Below are positions 40,521-48,483 of a stretch of DNA of 64,000 nucleotides, piece by piece. Both the position numbers and the translations under genes were made by a program. How positions within the stretch are numbered: the stretch's first letter is position 1; each line of letters starts with the position of its first letter. The notes under the pieces are model-generated. The model saw only the letters and a program-made list of their open reading frames with translations. It was not told where the DNA came from and did no database searches. Location: NCBI RefSeq assembly GCF_002216855.1, contig NZ_CP022355.1, positions 1,008,695 to 1,072,694 on the forward strand, read 5' to 3'. The stretch is from Paraphotobacterium marinum. GTDB lineage: Bacteria > Pseudomonadota > Gammaproteobacteria > Enterobacterales > Vibrionaceae.

Positions 40521-42458
40521 ATGGCACTTTCAAAAAATCAAATCAAAATTCTAAAATCATCGTTTGATTTATTCGATATAGATCAAATAAACTCTGACTT
40601 AGAGAGCTTAAAATCGTTTGAAATTTTAAGTGAAGAAAAACAACTTTATATTTTAAAGGTATTAAACTTTTTATATAGGGGTGGTCACCCAGCATGTACT
40701 GATCAGCAATATAATCAATTTTTCAATTTTTTTAAAAAAAAATATCCGAACAATGATTTTATTTTAACTGTAGAACCTGAGCCGATAATTGGCGAGAAGT
40801 TAGTAACATTACCTCAAAAGATGTTATCAACCGATAAGGCTTATAGTAAAGAAGAAATTATAAAGTGGATAGATCGCATCAGAAAAGCATCTGTTCAATA
40901 TGGTCTGGATGAAAACAATATTGAATTTAAAGTTACAGCAAAACTTGATGGCTATGCAGCATTTGATGATGGAAATTCGCTCTATACAAGGGGTAATGGT
41001 TCTAAAGGACGAAATATATCTTTTGTTTTTGATAGAGGTTTATCAGTTTTCGGAGATGAACGAGGCTTAGGAGCGGGCGAAATTGTAATTAATAAGCATT
41101 ATTTTAATGAACACTTGGCAAATTATTTTGATAACACAAGAAATATTCAGGCTTCAATAATAGCAGAAAAGAATTTATCTCAAGTTATACAAAAGTCTAT
41201 CATTGACAGAGCTGCTATTTTTTACCCTTTTAAAGCCTTGCCTTCTTGGAGAGGAACTTCTACAGAATTAATTAAAAATTATGATTCTATTACTAAAAAT
41301 GTTTTAAGTGACATTCCTTTTGAAACTGATGGTGTTGTTATAGAAATAACCAATCAAGGACTAAAAGACTTTTTGGGTTCTACAAGACATCACCATAGAT
41401 GGCAAATAGCACTGAAATCAAATGATGAATCAAGTTTGGTTGAAGTATTGAAAGTTATACCACAAGTATCGAGAAATGGTAAAAACACCCCAGTAGTAAT
41501 TTTTAATTCAATAAGATTATCAGGAGCTGAAATATCAAAGGCAACCGCACACAACTACTCTATGGTAAAAAAACTTGGAATCGGAGTGGGTTCAGAATTA
41601 GAAATTGTTCGTAGCGGATTAGTTATTCCAAAAATTGAAAGAGTAATTAAGAAATCAAGCCCATCTATACCTAATCATTGTATTTCATGTGGTTCTGTCC
41701 TTCATTGGATCGATGATAATTTATTTTGTTTAAATCATAACGGGTGTAGAGATCAAATTGAAAAAACAATTATTCATTTTTTTGAAACTCTTGGGAATAA
41801 TGATGGGTTGGGTCCTGCTACAATTTCAACCTTTTATGATCATGGTATCCGTTCGATATATGATGTTTATTTGTTAGAAAATGACCCAGAAAAGTTATTT
41901 GCTATGGGCTTCAAGCAAAAATCTGCATTAAATATTATTGACGCTCTGAAGAAAAGTAGAAGGATTGAAATTGAAGATTGGAGATTTCTAGCTGCTTTTG
42001 GTATTAATCGGCTTGGTTATGCGGCATCTGAACGCATTCTTGAATTATACGATATTAGTGATCTTTATAATTTAGATGAAAATGACTTGATTAAAATTGA
42101 TGGCTTTGCAAAAAAAACTAGTCAGATTGTAATTAATGGCTTTAATTTAATCAAAGAACAATTTGACGATATTTATAAATTAAATTTTAATCTCAAAAGT
42201 TCCAAATTAACTATTGATAGTGAATCAAAATTTTTACATAAGAACCTGGTTTTTACTGGAAAAATGGAAATTGGTTCGAGAGAAGATTTAGAAAAAATTG
42301 CTAAAAGCCTTGGCGCAAAAGTAACGAAGTCTGTTAGTTCTAAGACAGACTTTTTGATCCTTGGAAGTAAAGTGGGTCAGCGAAAAATTGATGCCGCTAA
42401 AACTCACAATATTAAACTTTTAAGTGAAAAAGAATTTATGGAACTAACTTCAAACTAA
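40521..42458 (+). CDS. ligA: Divergent NAD+-dependent DNA ligase with C-terminal BRCT domain
   Basis: It sits at the ligA locus behind zipA and has the full LigA domain order in 645 residues: adenylation domain, OB fold, four-cysteine zinc finger (CISC...C...C, about 377-400), HhH region, BRCT (from about 574). The nucleophile K141 is in AKLDG. The sequence departs strongly from ordinary LigA. The glutamate two residues before the lysine is threonine (TAKLDG), RGEV is AGEI (184-187), NPRNAAAG is NTRNIQAS, and DGVVIK is DGVVIE (270-275). Lysine 299 (IALK) remains. Such features recall phage-type NAD+ ligases. Either this is a displaced or replaced LigA, or a fast-evolving one. It could be the only ligase; the window cannot tell. 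Confidence 0.85.
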   Translation: MALSKNQIKILKSSFDLFDIDQINSDLESLKSFEILSEEKQLYILKVLNFLYRGGHPACTDQQYNQFFNFFKKKYPNNDFILTVEPEPIIGEKLVTLPQKMLSTDKAYSKEEIIKWIDRIRKASVQYGLDENNIEFKVTAKLDGYAAFDDGNSLYTRGNGSKGRNISFVFDRGLSVFGDERGLGAGEIVINKHYFNEHLANYFDNTRNIQASIIAEKNLSQVIQKSIIDRAAIFYPFKALPSWRGTSTELIKNYDSITKNVLSDIPFETDGVVIEITNQGLKDFLGSTRHHHRWQIALKSNDESSLVEVLKVIPQVSRNGKNTPVVIFNSIRLSGAEISKATAHNYSMVKKLGIGVGSELEIVRSGLVIPKIERVIKKSSPSIPNHCISCGSVLHWIDDNLFCLNHNGCRDQIEKTIIHFFETLGNNDGLGPATISTFYDHGIRSIYDVYLLENDPEKLFAMGFKQKSALNIIDALKKSRRIEIEDWRFLAAFGINRLGYAASERILELYDISDLYNLDENDLIKIDGFAKKTSQIVINGFNLIKEQFDDIYKLNFNLKSSKLTIDSESKFLHKNLVFTGKMEIGSREDLEKIAKSLGAKVTKSVSSKTDFLILGSKVGQRKIDAAKTHNIKLLSEKEFMELTSN

Positions 42459-42479
42459 CTAATAATGAGAATAAATTAA

Positions 42480-43898
42480 ATGATTAAAACGAGATTTGCA
42501 CCGAGTCCGACAGGTTTTTTACATTTAGGCGGTGCTAGAACAGCATTATACTCTTGGCTGTATGCCAAAAAAAACAATGGAAAATTTGTATTGCGAATTG
42601 AAGATACTGATCGTGAAAGATCTACTTCGGAAGCTGTTGATGCAATTTTAGATGGAATGCGATGGTTAGGGTTAGACTGGGATGAGGGACCTTTTTATCA
42701 AACAGATAGATTTGATAAATACAATAAAATAATAGATGAATTAATTGAAAAAGGTCTTGCTTATAGATGTTATGCTCCTAAAGATCTCTTGGATACTATA
42801 AGAGAAGAACAGCAACACAAAGGAGAAAAACCTAGATATAATCCTAAAGATCCCCGTGTAATTTCAGCAAATGAAAATATGGATGCAGATAAACCTCATG
42901 TAGTTCGTTTTAAAAATCCAAGTAGTGGATACGTAGAATTTGATGATGTAGTAAGAGGTAAAATCAAGATTGCAAACGACGAATTAGATGACTTGATTAT
43001 TAGAAGAACGGATGGAAGTCCAACTTATAATTTTACGGTTGTTGTTGATGATATTGATATGAATATTACTCATGTTATACGTGGAGAAGATCATATTAAT
43101 AATACACCTCGCCAAATAAATATTTATCATAGCTTAAATGCCAACCCTCCAGTTTTTGCTCATTGCTCAATGATTCTTGGTGATGATGGTGCTAAGCTGT
43201 CCAAAAGACATGGCGCTGTTAGCGTATTGCAATATAAAGAAAACGGCTTTTTACCTGAAGCTTTAATTAATTACTTAGTGCGCTTGGGTTGGTCACATGG
43301 AGATCAGGAAATATTTTCCAAGGATGAGCTGATAGAATTATTTGATTTAAATGGAATTAATAAATCTGCTTCCGCTTTCAACACAACAAAGCTTTTATGG
43401 TTAAACAATCATTATATAAAAACTCTTCCATTAAATAGAATAAAGAAAGAATTGCTTGGTTTAGTTCAAGATAACGATTTTATAATTATTGACGATCTTA
43501 AATTGGATAAAATATTGTCAAAAGTTCGTGATAGAGCAAACACTCTCTTGGAATTAAAAGGCCACATCAGGTATTTTTATGAAAGTATTACTCAGTATGA
43601 TGAAAAAGCTGCAAAAAAACACTTAAGGCCTGTTGCTAAGGAATATTTGGAAGTTTTTTCCCGAAAGTTGGATGAACTTAAGAATGATTCTTGGAATGAA
43701 GAAGCTATACAAGAAGTTATTGATTCCACTTGTAAGGATTTGGATATAGGCATGGGAAAATTAGGAATGCCTTTGCGTGTTTCTTTAACAGGGCAAGGTC
43801 AATCCCCATCAGTGAGTTTTATAATGGAGTGTTTGGGAAAAGAAGAGAGTCTAAATAGAATAAGCAATGGAGTGAATTTTATAAAATGTAGATCTTAG
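42480..43898 (+). CDS. gltX: Glutamate-tRNA ligase
   Basis: GltX charges tRNA-Glu and is essential. The class I synthetase signatures are intact: [18 protein letters not shown] (HIGH motif) near the start and KLSKRHGA (KMSKS motif) around residue 240. [18 protein letters not shown] begins the anticodon-binding half. At 472 residues it matches the family (E. coli 471). It follows the ligase gene after 21 bases. Downstream there is an 82-base spacer without a clear terminator. Confidence 0.97.
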   Translation: MIKTRFAPSPTGFLHLGGARTALYSWLYAKKNNGKFVLRIEDTDRERSTSEAVDAILDGMRWLGLDWDEGPFYQTDRFDKYNKIIDELIEKGLAYRCYAPKDLLDTIREEQQHKGEKPRYNPKDPRVISANENMDADKPHVVRFKNPSSGYVEFDDVVRGKIKIANDELDDLIIRRTDGSPTYNFTVVVDDIDMNITHVIRGEDHINNTPRQINIYHSLNANPPVFAHCSMILGDDGAKLSKRHGAVSVLQYKENGFLPEALINYLVRLGWSHGDQEIFSKDELIELFDLNGINKSASAFNTTKLLWLNNHYIKTLPLNRIKKELLGLVQDNDFIIIDDLKLDKILSKVRDRANTLLELKGHIRYFYESITQYDEKAAKKHLRPVAKEYLEVFSRKLDELKNDSWNEEAIQEVIDSTCKDLDIGMGKLGMPLRVSLTGQGQSPSVSFIMECLGKEESLNRISNGVNFIKCRS

Positions 43899-43980
43899 TC
43901 GATCTTTTAATATGTTCAGCTGATAAAACAATAAACTAATCCTATAATCAATGAATTAAAGTATCTTATAAGATTGATTT

Positions 43981-45228
43981 ATGAATTTTTTTTTAACAGT
44001 TTTGATTCATTCAGCTGATTTAGATAATGATGAGTTTATAGAATTCTGTAGGACTTTTAATATAAAGTTTGTTACATTTAACGATGTAACAAACATACCT
44101 AGTACCAATTTTAATTCAATTTATATCTCGACTAATTTTACTAACAAAGTGACTCAAAAAGAGCTTTTTAAGTTTATAAATACACATAAAAATTTACTTT
44201 TTTTTAAACAAATTCACATTGATGCTTTTTCAGAATTAAATACCATTGAAGTACCTAACAATATAAATTATATAGAATTCATTAAAATAATTTATGATGC
44301 TAAATTAAAGTTAAGGAGTTTCGAGTGTAACTTTGTGTTACAGAAAAACTTTAGATTTAGAAGTCTGGTTGGATCTAGTCCAGCTATACAAAAACTTCGA
44401 AGAGATATTGATTTAACAAAAAAAAATGCAAAACTTATTTTACTCCTAGGTGAGAAGGGTACTAATTTTGAAGGTATTGGCAGAAATATTCATTATAGAT
44501 TGTATAAAGACTCTAAAAAATATCTATATTTGAATAGTGAAGAGCAATTGGAGTATGAATTAAAAAAAGAAAAATATGGTATTATTCAAGTTGAATACGA
44601 CTTCTATGTGAAAAGACAAGAAATTTTTGAACAATATAACCAACATAACTATGTAATAAATTCTAAAATTGATGGATGTTATTCTAACTTAAAATTAGAT
44701 CAAATTATAAAGATTCCTGCTTTAATGGATCGAAAAGAAGATATTCATTTATTAATGGATGAGTACTTTGAAAGATTTTTACATATTTATAATAAAAAAT
44801 ATTTTTATGATGCTGAACTCTTAAATTTCATGAAATCTTATCATTGGCCAGGAAATGAATATGAGTTTACGGAGTTTCTTTCTCACCTCTTAAGTAATGT
44901 AAAAGATGAACAATTAAACCTAACATGCTTACCAGTTGAATATTTAGCAGATTGGATATATTTTTCTCTTAATAATTCAAACAAAACACCTTTTGATATT
45001 TCAAAACTTTTTTCAAAAAAAAATAAAGGCTTACGAGAATCTGTTGAAGAATACGAAATTAGCTATATTAAACAAGCATTAGTTGAATCGAATGGAGTTG
45101 TTTCCAACGCAGCTAAACTTTTAGGGTTAAGAAGAACAACACTAATTGAAAAGATGAGGAAGTATCAAATAAAGGTGTTAAAAAATAAATATAATAACTC
45201 TTTTGTATCTTTCAAAACAAATTTATGA
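43981..45228 (+). CDS. flrA: FlrA/FleQ-type flagellar master regulator relic with a collapsed AAA+ domain
   Basis: The C-terminal Fis-type helix-turn-helix (about 373-396, SNAAKLLGLRRTTLIEKMRKY) is almost identical to that of Vibrio FlrA and Pseudomonas FleQ. The linker FRSLVGSSPAIQKLRRDI also matches. The N-terminal 110 residues have FleQ receiver-like length and pattern. Between them the sigma54-activator AAA+ domain is eroded. Walker A GESGTGKE has become GEKGTNFE (157-164, no lysine), and no GAFTGA loop, FLDEIGD Walker B or arginine finger remains. WPGNVREL has become WPGNEYEF (289-296). The frame is fully open at 415 residues, against about 490 in relatives. It cannot activate sigma54 in the usual way but could still bind DNA. 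It lies where relatives carry the flagellar/chemotaxis cluster next to ccm. Confidence 0.78.
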   Translation: MNFFLTVLIHSADLDNDEFIEFCRTFNIKFVTFNDVTNIPSTNFNSIYISTNFTNKVTQKELFKFINTHKNLLFFKQIHIDAFSELNTIEVPNNINYIEFIKIIYDAKLKLRSFECNFVLQKNFRFRSLVGSSPAIQKLRRDIDLTKKNAKLILLLGEKGTNFEGIGRNIHYRLYKDSKKYLYLNSEEQLEYELKKEKYGIIQVEYDFYVKRQEIFEQYNQHNYVINSKIDGCYSNLKLDQIIKIPALMDRKEDIHLLMDEYFERFLHIYNKKYFYDAELLNFMKSYHWPGNEYEFTEFLSHLLSNVKDEQLNLTCLPVEYLADWIYFSLNNSNKTPFDISKLFSKKNKGLRESVEEYEISYIKQALVESNGVVSNAAKLLGLRRTTLIEKMRKYQIKVLKNKYNNSFVSFKTNL

Positions 45229-45704
45229 ATTCTTTTATATCCCTTAATTATGTAGTTATTTTAATTTTTTTAGTGTTAATTCTTATTGCTTCTTTAATAT
45301 ATAAAAAAAAATCATCATTAAAAATTAATGATAAAAACTCTCAATTTAGTTTATTAGAAATGGTGCATATTAATTACCGACATTGTTTTAAGCTTATAAA
45401 AAATGGTAATCAATTATATTTGTTTTATACAAATAAAAACAAAACTTTCTTTGTGATAAATTACTCTTTATTTGAAGAAGATATTTTATTAATTAATTCA
45501 CTAAATAAAGAAACTAAATATAATAAAAGAACCTATTTATCAATATTCCCTAAACCTCAAAATAAATTGTTACAAATAAAAAATTATTATTTCCTCAATA
45601 AAACTGACTTTATATGTTCACTAACCCTATTTAAATTAGAAATAGATATTTTTATATCATTAACTAAAGTAAGTGTTATTTCTAAAAAAAGATACTTTGA
45701 ATAA
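45225..45704 (+). CDS. Small membrane protein coupled to the FlrA-like gene (FliO-like architecture, unproven)
   Basis: I do not recognise this 159-residue protein with certainty. It has one N-terminal membrane helix (about residues 7-26), a lysine-rich turn, and a cytoplasmic domain rich in lysine, asparagine and aromatic residues. FliO has this plan (one helix, then about 100 residues), and the stretch FSLLEMVHINYRHCFKLIKNGNQLYLFY loosely follows the FliO pattern. FliO genes lie in the flagellar clusters that precede ccm in Vibrio-like genomes. No fliMNPQR neighbour remains. Its ATG overlaps the stop of the regulator (ATGA), so they are translated together. It may be a flagellar relic, or a new membrane partner of the regulator. 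Confidence 0.6.
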   Translation: MNSFISLNYVVILIFLVLILIASLIYKKKSSLKINDKNSQFSLLEMVHINYRHCFKLIKNGNQLYLFYTNKNKTFFVINYSLFEEDILLINSLNKETKYNKRTYLSIFPKPQNKLLQIKNYYFLNKTDFICSLTLFKLEIDIFISLTKVSVISKKRYFE

Positions 45705-45795
45705 AATTAATTTGCTTTATTTGAACTGGATTCAAAGATGTAATTCCTAAATGTAGTATAAAAATATATATGGATTTTAAAAATTAGGGATTCAT

Positions 45796-46422
45796 ATGCT
45801 TGAAGTAAAAAATATCAAATATAAAAGATATGATGAATGTATATTTCAGGACATTAATATGGTTCTTTCGCCTGGTGATTTGGCAGTCATTAGGGGTGAT
45901 AATGGTTCAGGAAAAAGTACTCTTTTAGGTTGTATTTCAGGACTCCATTCTGTTAGTGATGGCAATATCTTTTGGATGGGAGAAAATATTATAAATATTT
46001 CCCATTATTTTAATAATTTACATTTTATAGGCCATAAAAGTGGACTTAAACCAAATTTAACTGTTTATCAAAACTTAATTTTTTATGCATCGATTACAAA
46101 TCCAGGAAAATCTGAAAATGAATTAAAAAAGATATTATATGATTCGTTTGTAAAAATAAATCTTGATATATCATGTCTTAATGAATGTCTTGGAAAATTA
46201 TCATTTGGGCAACAACAAAAAGTTTCATTAACTAGATTATTTTTTTGTTTAAGGAAATTATGGATTTTAGATGAACCTCTTACAGGATTAGATTCTTTAA
46301 GTAGACAAGTATTTTTAGAGAGTGTTGTGCAACATTTAAAATACAATGGTTCAGTTATTTTTAGTACACACCAAAAGATAGAAGAGCTTAATTGTGCCCA
46401 TACAATATGGTTAGGTATATAA
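45796..46422 (+). CDS. ccmA: Heme exporter ATP-binding protein CcmA
   Basis: CcmA is the ATPase of the CcmABCD complex that releases holo-CcmE during cytochrome c maturation. All ABC motifs are in place within 208 residues: Walker A GDNGSGKST, signature LSFGQQQK, Walker B LWILDEPLTGLD, and the switch histidine in FSTHQK. It opens the complete ccmABCDEFGHI set, all rightward. ccmB starts one base after its stop. Confidence 0.97.
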   Translation: MLEVKNIKYKRYDECIFQDINMVLSPGDLAVIRGDNGSGKSTLLGCISGLHSVSDGNIFWMGENIINISHYFNNLHFIGHKSGLKPNLTVYQNLIFYASITNPGKSENELKKILYDSFVKINLDISCLNECLGKLSFGQQQKVSLTRLFFCLRKLWILDEPLTGLDSLSRQVFLESVVQHLKYNGSVIFSTHQKIEELNCAHTIWLGI

Positions 46423-46423
46423 A

Positions 46424-47083
46424 ATGTATTGGATTAGTTTCTTAAAAAAAGAGTCAAATTTAGTTACTTCATCTAAAAATGATATTTTTATGCAAGCTGG
46501 CTTTTTTTTGACTTTTTTAGTTATTTTTGGCATTTCTTCAGGATTTGAGCAAACCGGAGATATGGTTAAAGTAGGATTAATTTGGTTTTTAATGATGTTT
46601 TTATCTCTTTTAAATAATAATCGTCTTTTAAAAGATGATTTTAATGATGGTTCCTTAATATATTTAATTCTATCCAATTACTCTTTACCAACTTCCGTTC
46701 TAATAAAGGTTCTATCAAATTGGTTTTTTTCTAATATTGTTTTATTTATTTCTATGCCTATTGTTATGCTGTTTTTAGGCTTAAACATGAATTTAATTAT
46801 ACCGATTATAGTTAGTATTGTGCTTGGCTCATGTACTATTTCGTTATTATCAAGTATAGGAACTGCTTTAACTCTGTCTATTTCTAAAAACACTTTTTTG
46901 CTCTTTATTATTATGCTTCCATTATATATACCTGTATTTTTATTAGGTTTAACAATGGTTAAACTTGCAAAATTTGAACTTTCATATTTGGGGGTTTTAT
47001 ATTTAATGCTAGCTGTTTTAAGTGCCAGTATAGTTATTATTCCTTATTTAGTGGCAATTATAATACGTATTCATTATGATTAA
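46424..47083 (+). CDS. ccmB: Heme exporter membrane protein CcmB
   Basis: CcmB is the six-helix membrane partner of CcmA. The 219-residue product shows six hydrophobic segments. It carries the family stretches FGISSGFEQTG, LIWFLMMFLSLL, LLKDDFNDGSLIYLIL and MLPLYIPVFLLG. Its end overlaps an alternative upstream start of ccmC; spacing suggests a single transcript. Confidence 0.95.
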   Translation: MYWISFLKKESNLVTSSKNDIFMQAGFFLTFLVIFGISSGFEQTGDMVKVGLIWFLMMFLSLLNNNRLLKDDFNDGSLIYLILSNYSLPTSVLIKVLSNWFFSNIVLFISMPIVMLFLGLNMNLIIPIIVSIVLGSCTISLLSSIGTALTLSISKNTFLLFIIMLPLYIPVFLLGLTMVKLAKFELSYLGVLYLMLAVLSASIVIIPYLVAIIIRIHYD

Positions 47084-47105
47084 TTTTTGGCGGGACAGGT
47101 ATTTT

Positions 47106-47840
47106 ATGATTAAATATTTAACTAACCAATTCAAACCCGAGAAATTATATAACATCGTAGATAAATCAATAATATTTTTTGGTTTTTTTACTATTATTTT
47201 AATAATTACAGGGACTGCTTGGGCATTACTTTATTCACCAAGTGATTATCAACAAGGAGAAACCGTTAGATTAATTTATATACATGTTCCTGCGGCTATT
47301 TTGTCTTTATTTACTTATTTTTGCATGGCTGTTTTTGCTTTCATTTACCTTGTATGGCAATTTAAAATGTCTGGTATAATGAGTATTTCGCTTGCTCCAA
47401 TTGGATCTATACTGACTCTAATCACTCTTATATCTGGCTCTTTATGGGGCAAACCCATGTGGGGTACTTTTTGGATATGGGATGCAAGATTAACATCAGA
47501 ATTAATTTTGTTAATGTTATTTTTAGGGATCATATTCCTTAATTTGTCTCTTGATTTAAGTTATAAAAATCTAAAACTTCCGTGTTTATTAGCTCTTGTA
47601 GGTGTTGTTAATTTACCAATTATCCATTTTAGTGTTGAGTGGTGGAATACGTTGCACCAAGGTCCTACCATTACAAAATTTGAAAAACCATCAATTGATC
47701 ATTCTATGTTATTGCCATTACTTTTTAATATTTTTTCTTACTTTATTATATTAGCCACGTTTTTCTTATTGACACTTAGAAACAATATCCTGAAATATGA
47801 GTGTAAGCGTAATTGGGTTCTAAAATTAATCAAGGAGTAA
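47106..47840 (+). CDS. ccmC: Heme handling protein CcmC
   Basis: CcmC loads heme onto CcmE. It has six membrane helices and the tryptophan-rich WWD motif in WGTFWIWDARLTSELIL. Two heme-coordinating histidines are in IHVPAAI and VEWWNTLHQGPTI. From ATG 47106 the protein has 244 residues, as in E. coli; this start is preceded by GGACAGG. An earlier ATG at 47076, overlapping ccmB, would add ten residues. Confidence 0.96.
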   Translation: MIKYLTNQFKPEKLYNIVDKSIIFFGFFTIILIITGTAWALLYSPSDYQQGETVRLIYIHVPAAILSLFTYFCMAVFAFIYLVWQFKMSGIMSISLAPIGSILTLITLISGSLWGKPMWGTFWIWDARLTSELILLMLFLGIIFLNLSLDLSYKNLKLPCLLALVGVVNLPIIHFSVEWWNTLHQGPTITKFEKPSIDHSMLLPLLFNIFSYFIILATFFLLTLRNNILKYECKRNWVLKLIKE

Positions 47841-47843
47841 ATC

Positions 47844-48017
47844 ATGTATTTTAATTCAATTGGTGAGTTTTTAAATATGGGAGGGTATTCAATTTATGTA
47901 TTTGGGGGATTCATTTTAACATATAGTGTTTTTTTTATATTTTATCTGAAACAACGTAAAGATAGGAAATATATTTTGAATCAAATAAAAAACCGAGGTC
48001 ATAATGAAAAAACTTAA
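47844..48017 (+). CDS. ccmD: Heme exporter protein CcmD
   Basis: A 57-residue protein with one membrane helix (about residues 16-36) and a strongly basic C-terminal tail (KQRKDRK), the standard CcmD layout. The N-terminal SIGEFLNMGGYSIYVFGGF closely follows the family pattern. CcmD stabilises the CcmC-CcmE complex. AAGGAG precedes the start, and the last 14 bases overlap ccmE. Confidence 0.92.
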   Translation: MYFNSIGEFLNMGGYSIYVFGGFILTYSVFFIFYLKQRKDRKYILNQIKNRGHNEKT

Positions 48018-48467
48018 TAAAAAAAGACTTTTTCGAACAGTGTTAATTTTATTTGGTTTTTCTTTTACTATATCTTTAGTAATACTAGCCCTAAATCAAA
48101 ATATAAACTTTTTTTACACTCCAACTGAATTAAAAGATAGTTCCTTGAAGGATAAATTGGTTGATGTCCAAAAAACTATTAGACTAGGTGGTTTGGTTAA
48201 AGAAGGGACAGTCAAAAAAATAATAATGACCTAGGTGTTTCATTTGAAGTAACAGATGCTCAAAATAGTATTAGAGTATATTACAAAGGCATATTACCAG
48301 ATTTATTTAGGGAAGGACAAGGTGTCGTAGTTGAAGGAACAGTTTCTCCAAATTTAATTGTTTTTGCTAATGAGGTTTTGGCTAAACATGACGAAAACTA
48401 CATGCCTCCAGAAATTTATAAAAAGTTAAAGAAAAACATAAATACAATAGCAAAAACAGATAGATAA
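48004..48467 (+). CDS. ccmE: Periplasmic heme chaperone CcmE, frameshifted
   Basis: CcmE carries heme covalently on a histidine and delivers it to CcmF. The first 75 residues give a membrane anchor (about 11-31) and [10 protein letters not shown]...[11 protein letters not shown]. At the A7 run 48214-48220 the frame breaks. One more A continues as [18 protein letters not shown] and [15 protein letters not shown], and ends with the heme-binding [11 protein letters not shown], histidine and tyrosine both present. The repaired length is 154 residues, close to E. coli (159). All eight other ccm genes are intact, so real loss of CcmE alone would be strange. Confidence 0.93.
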
Positions 48468-48483
48468 CATTATAAGGATTTTT

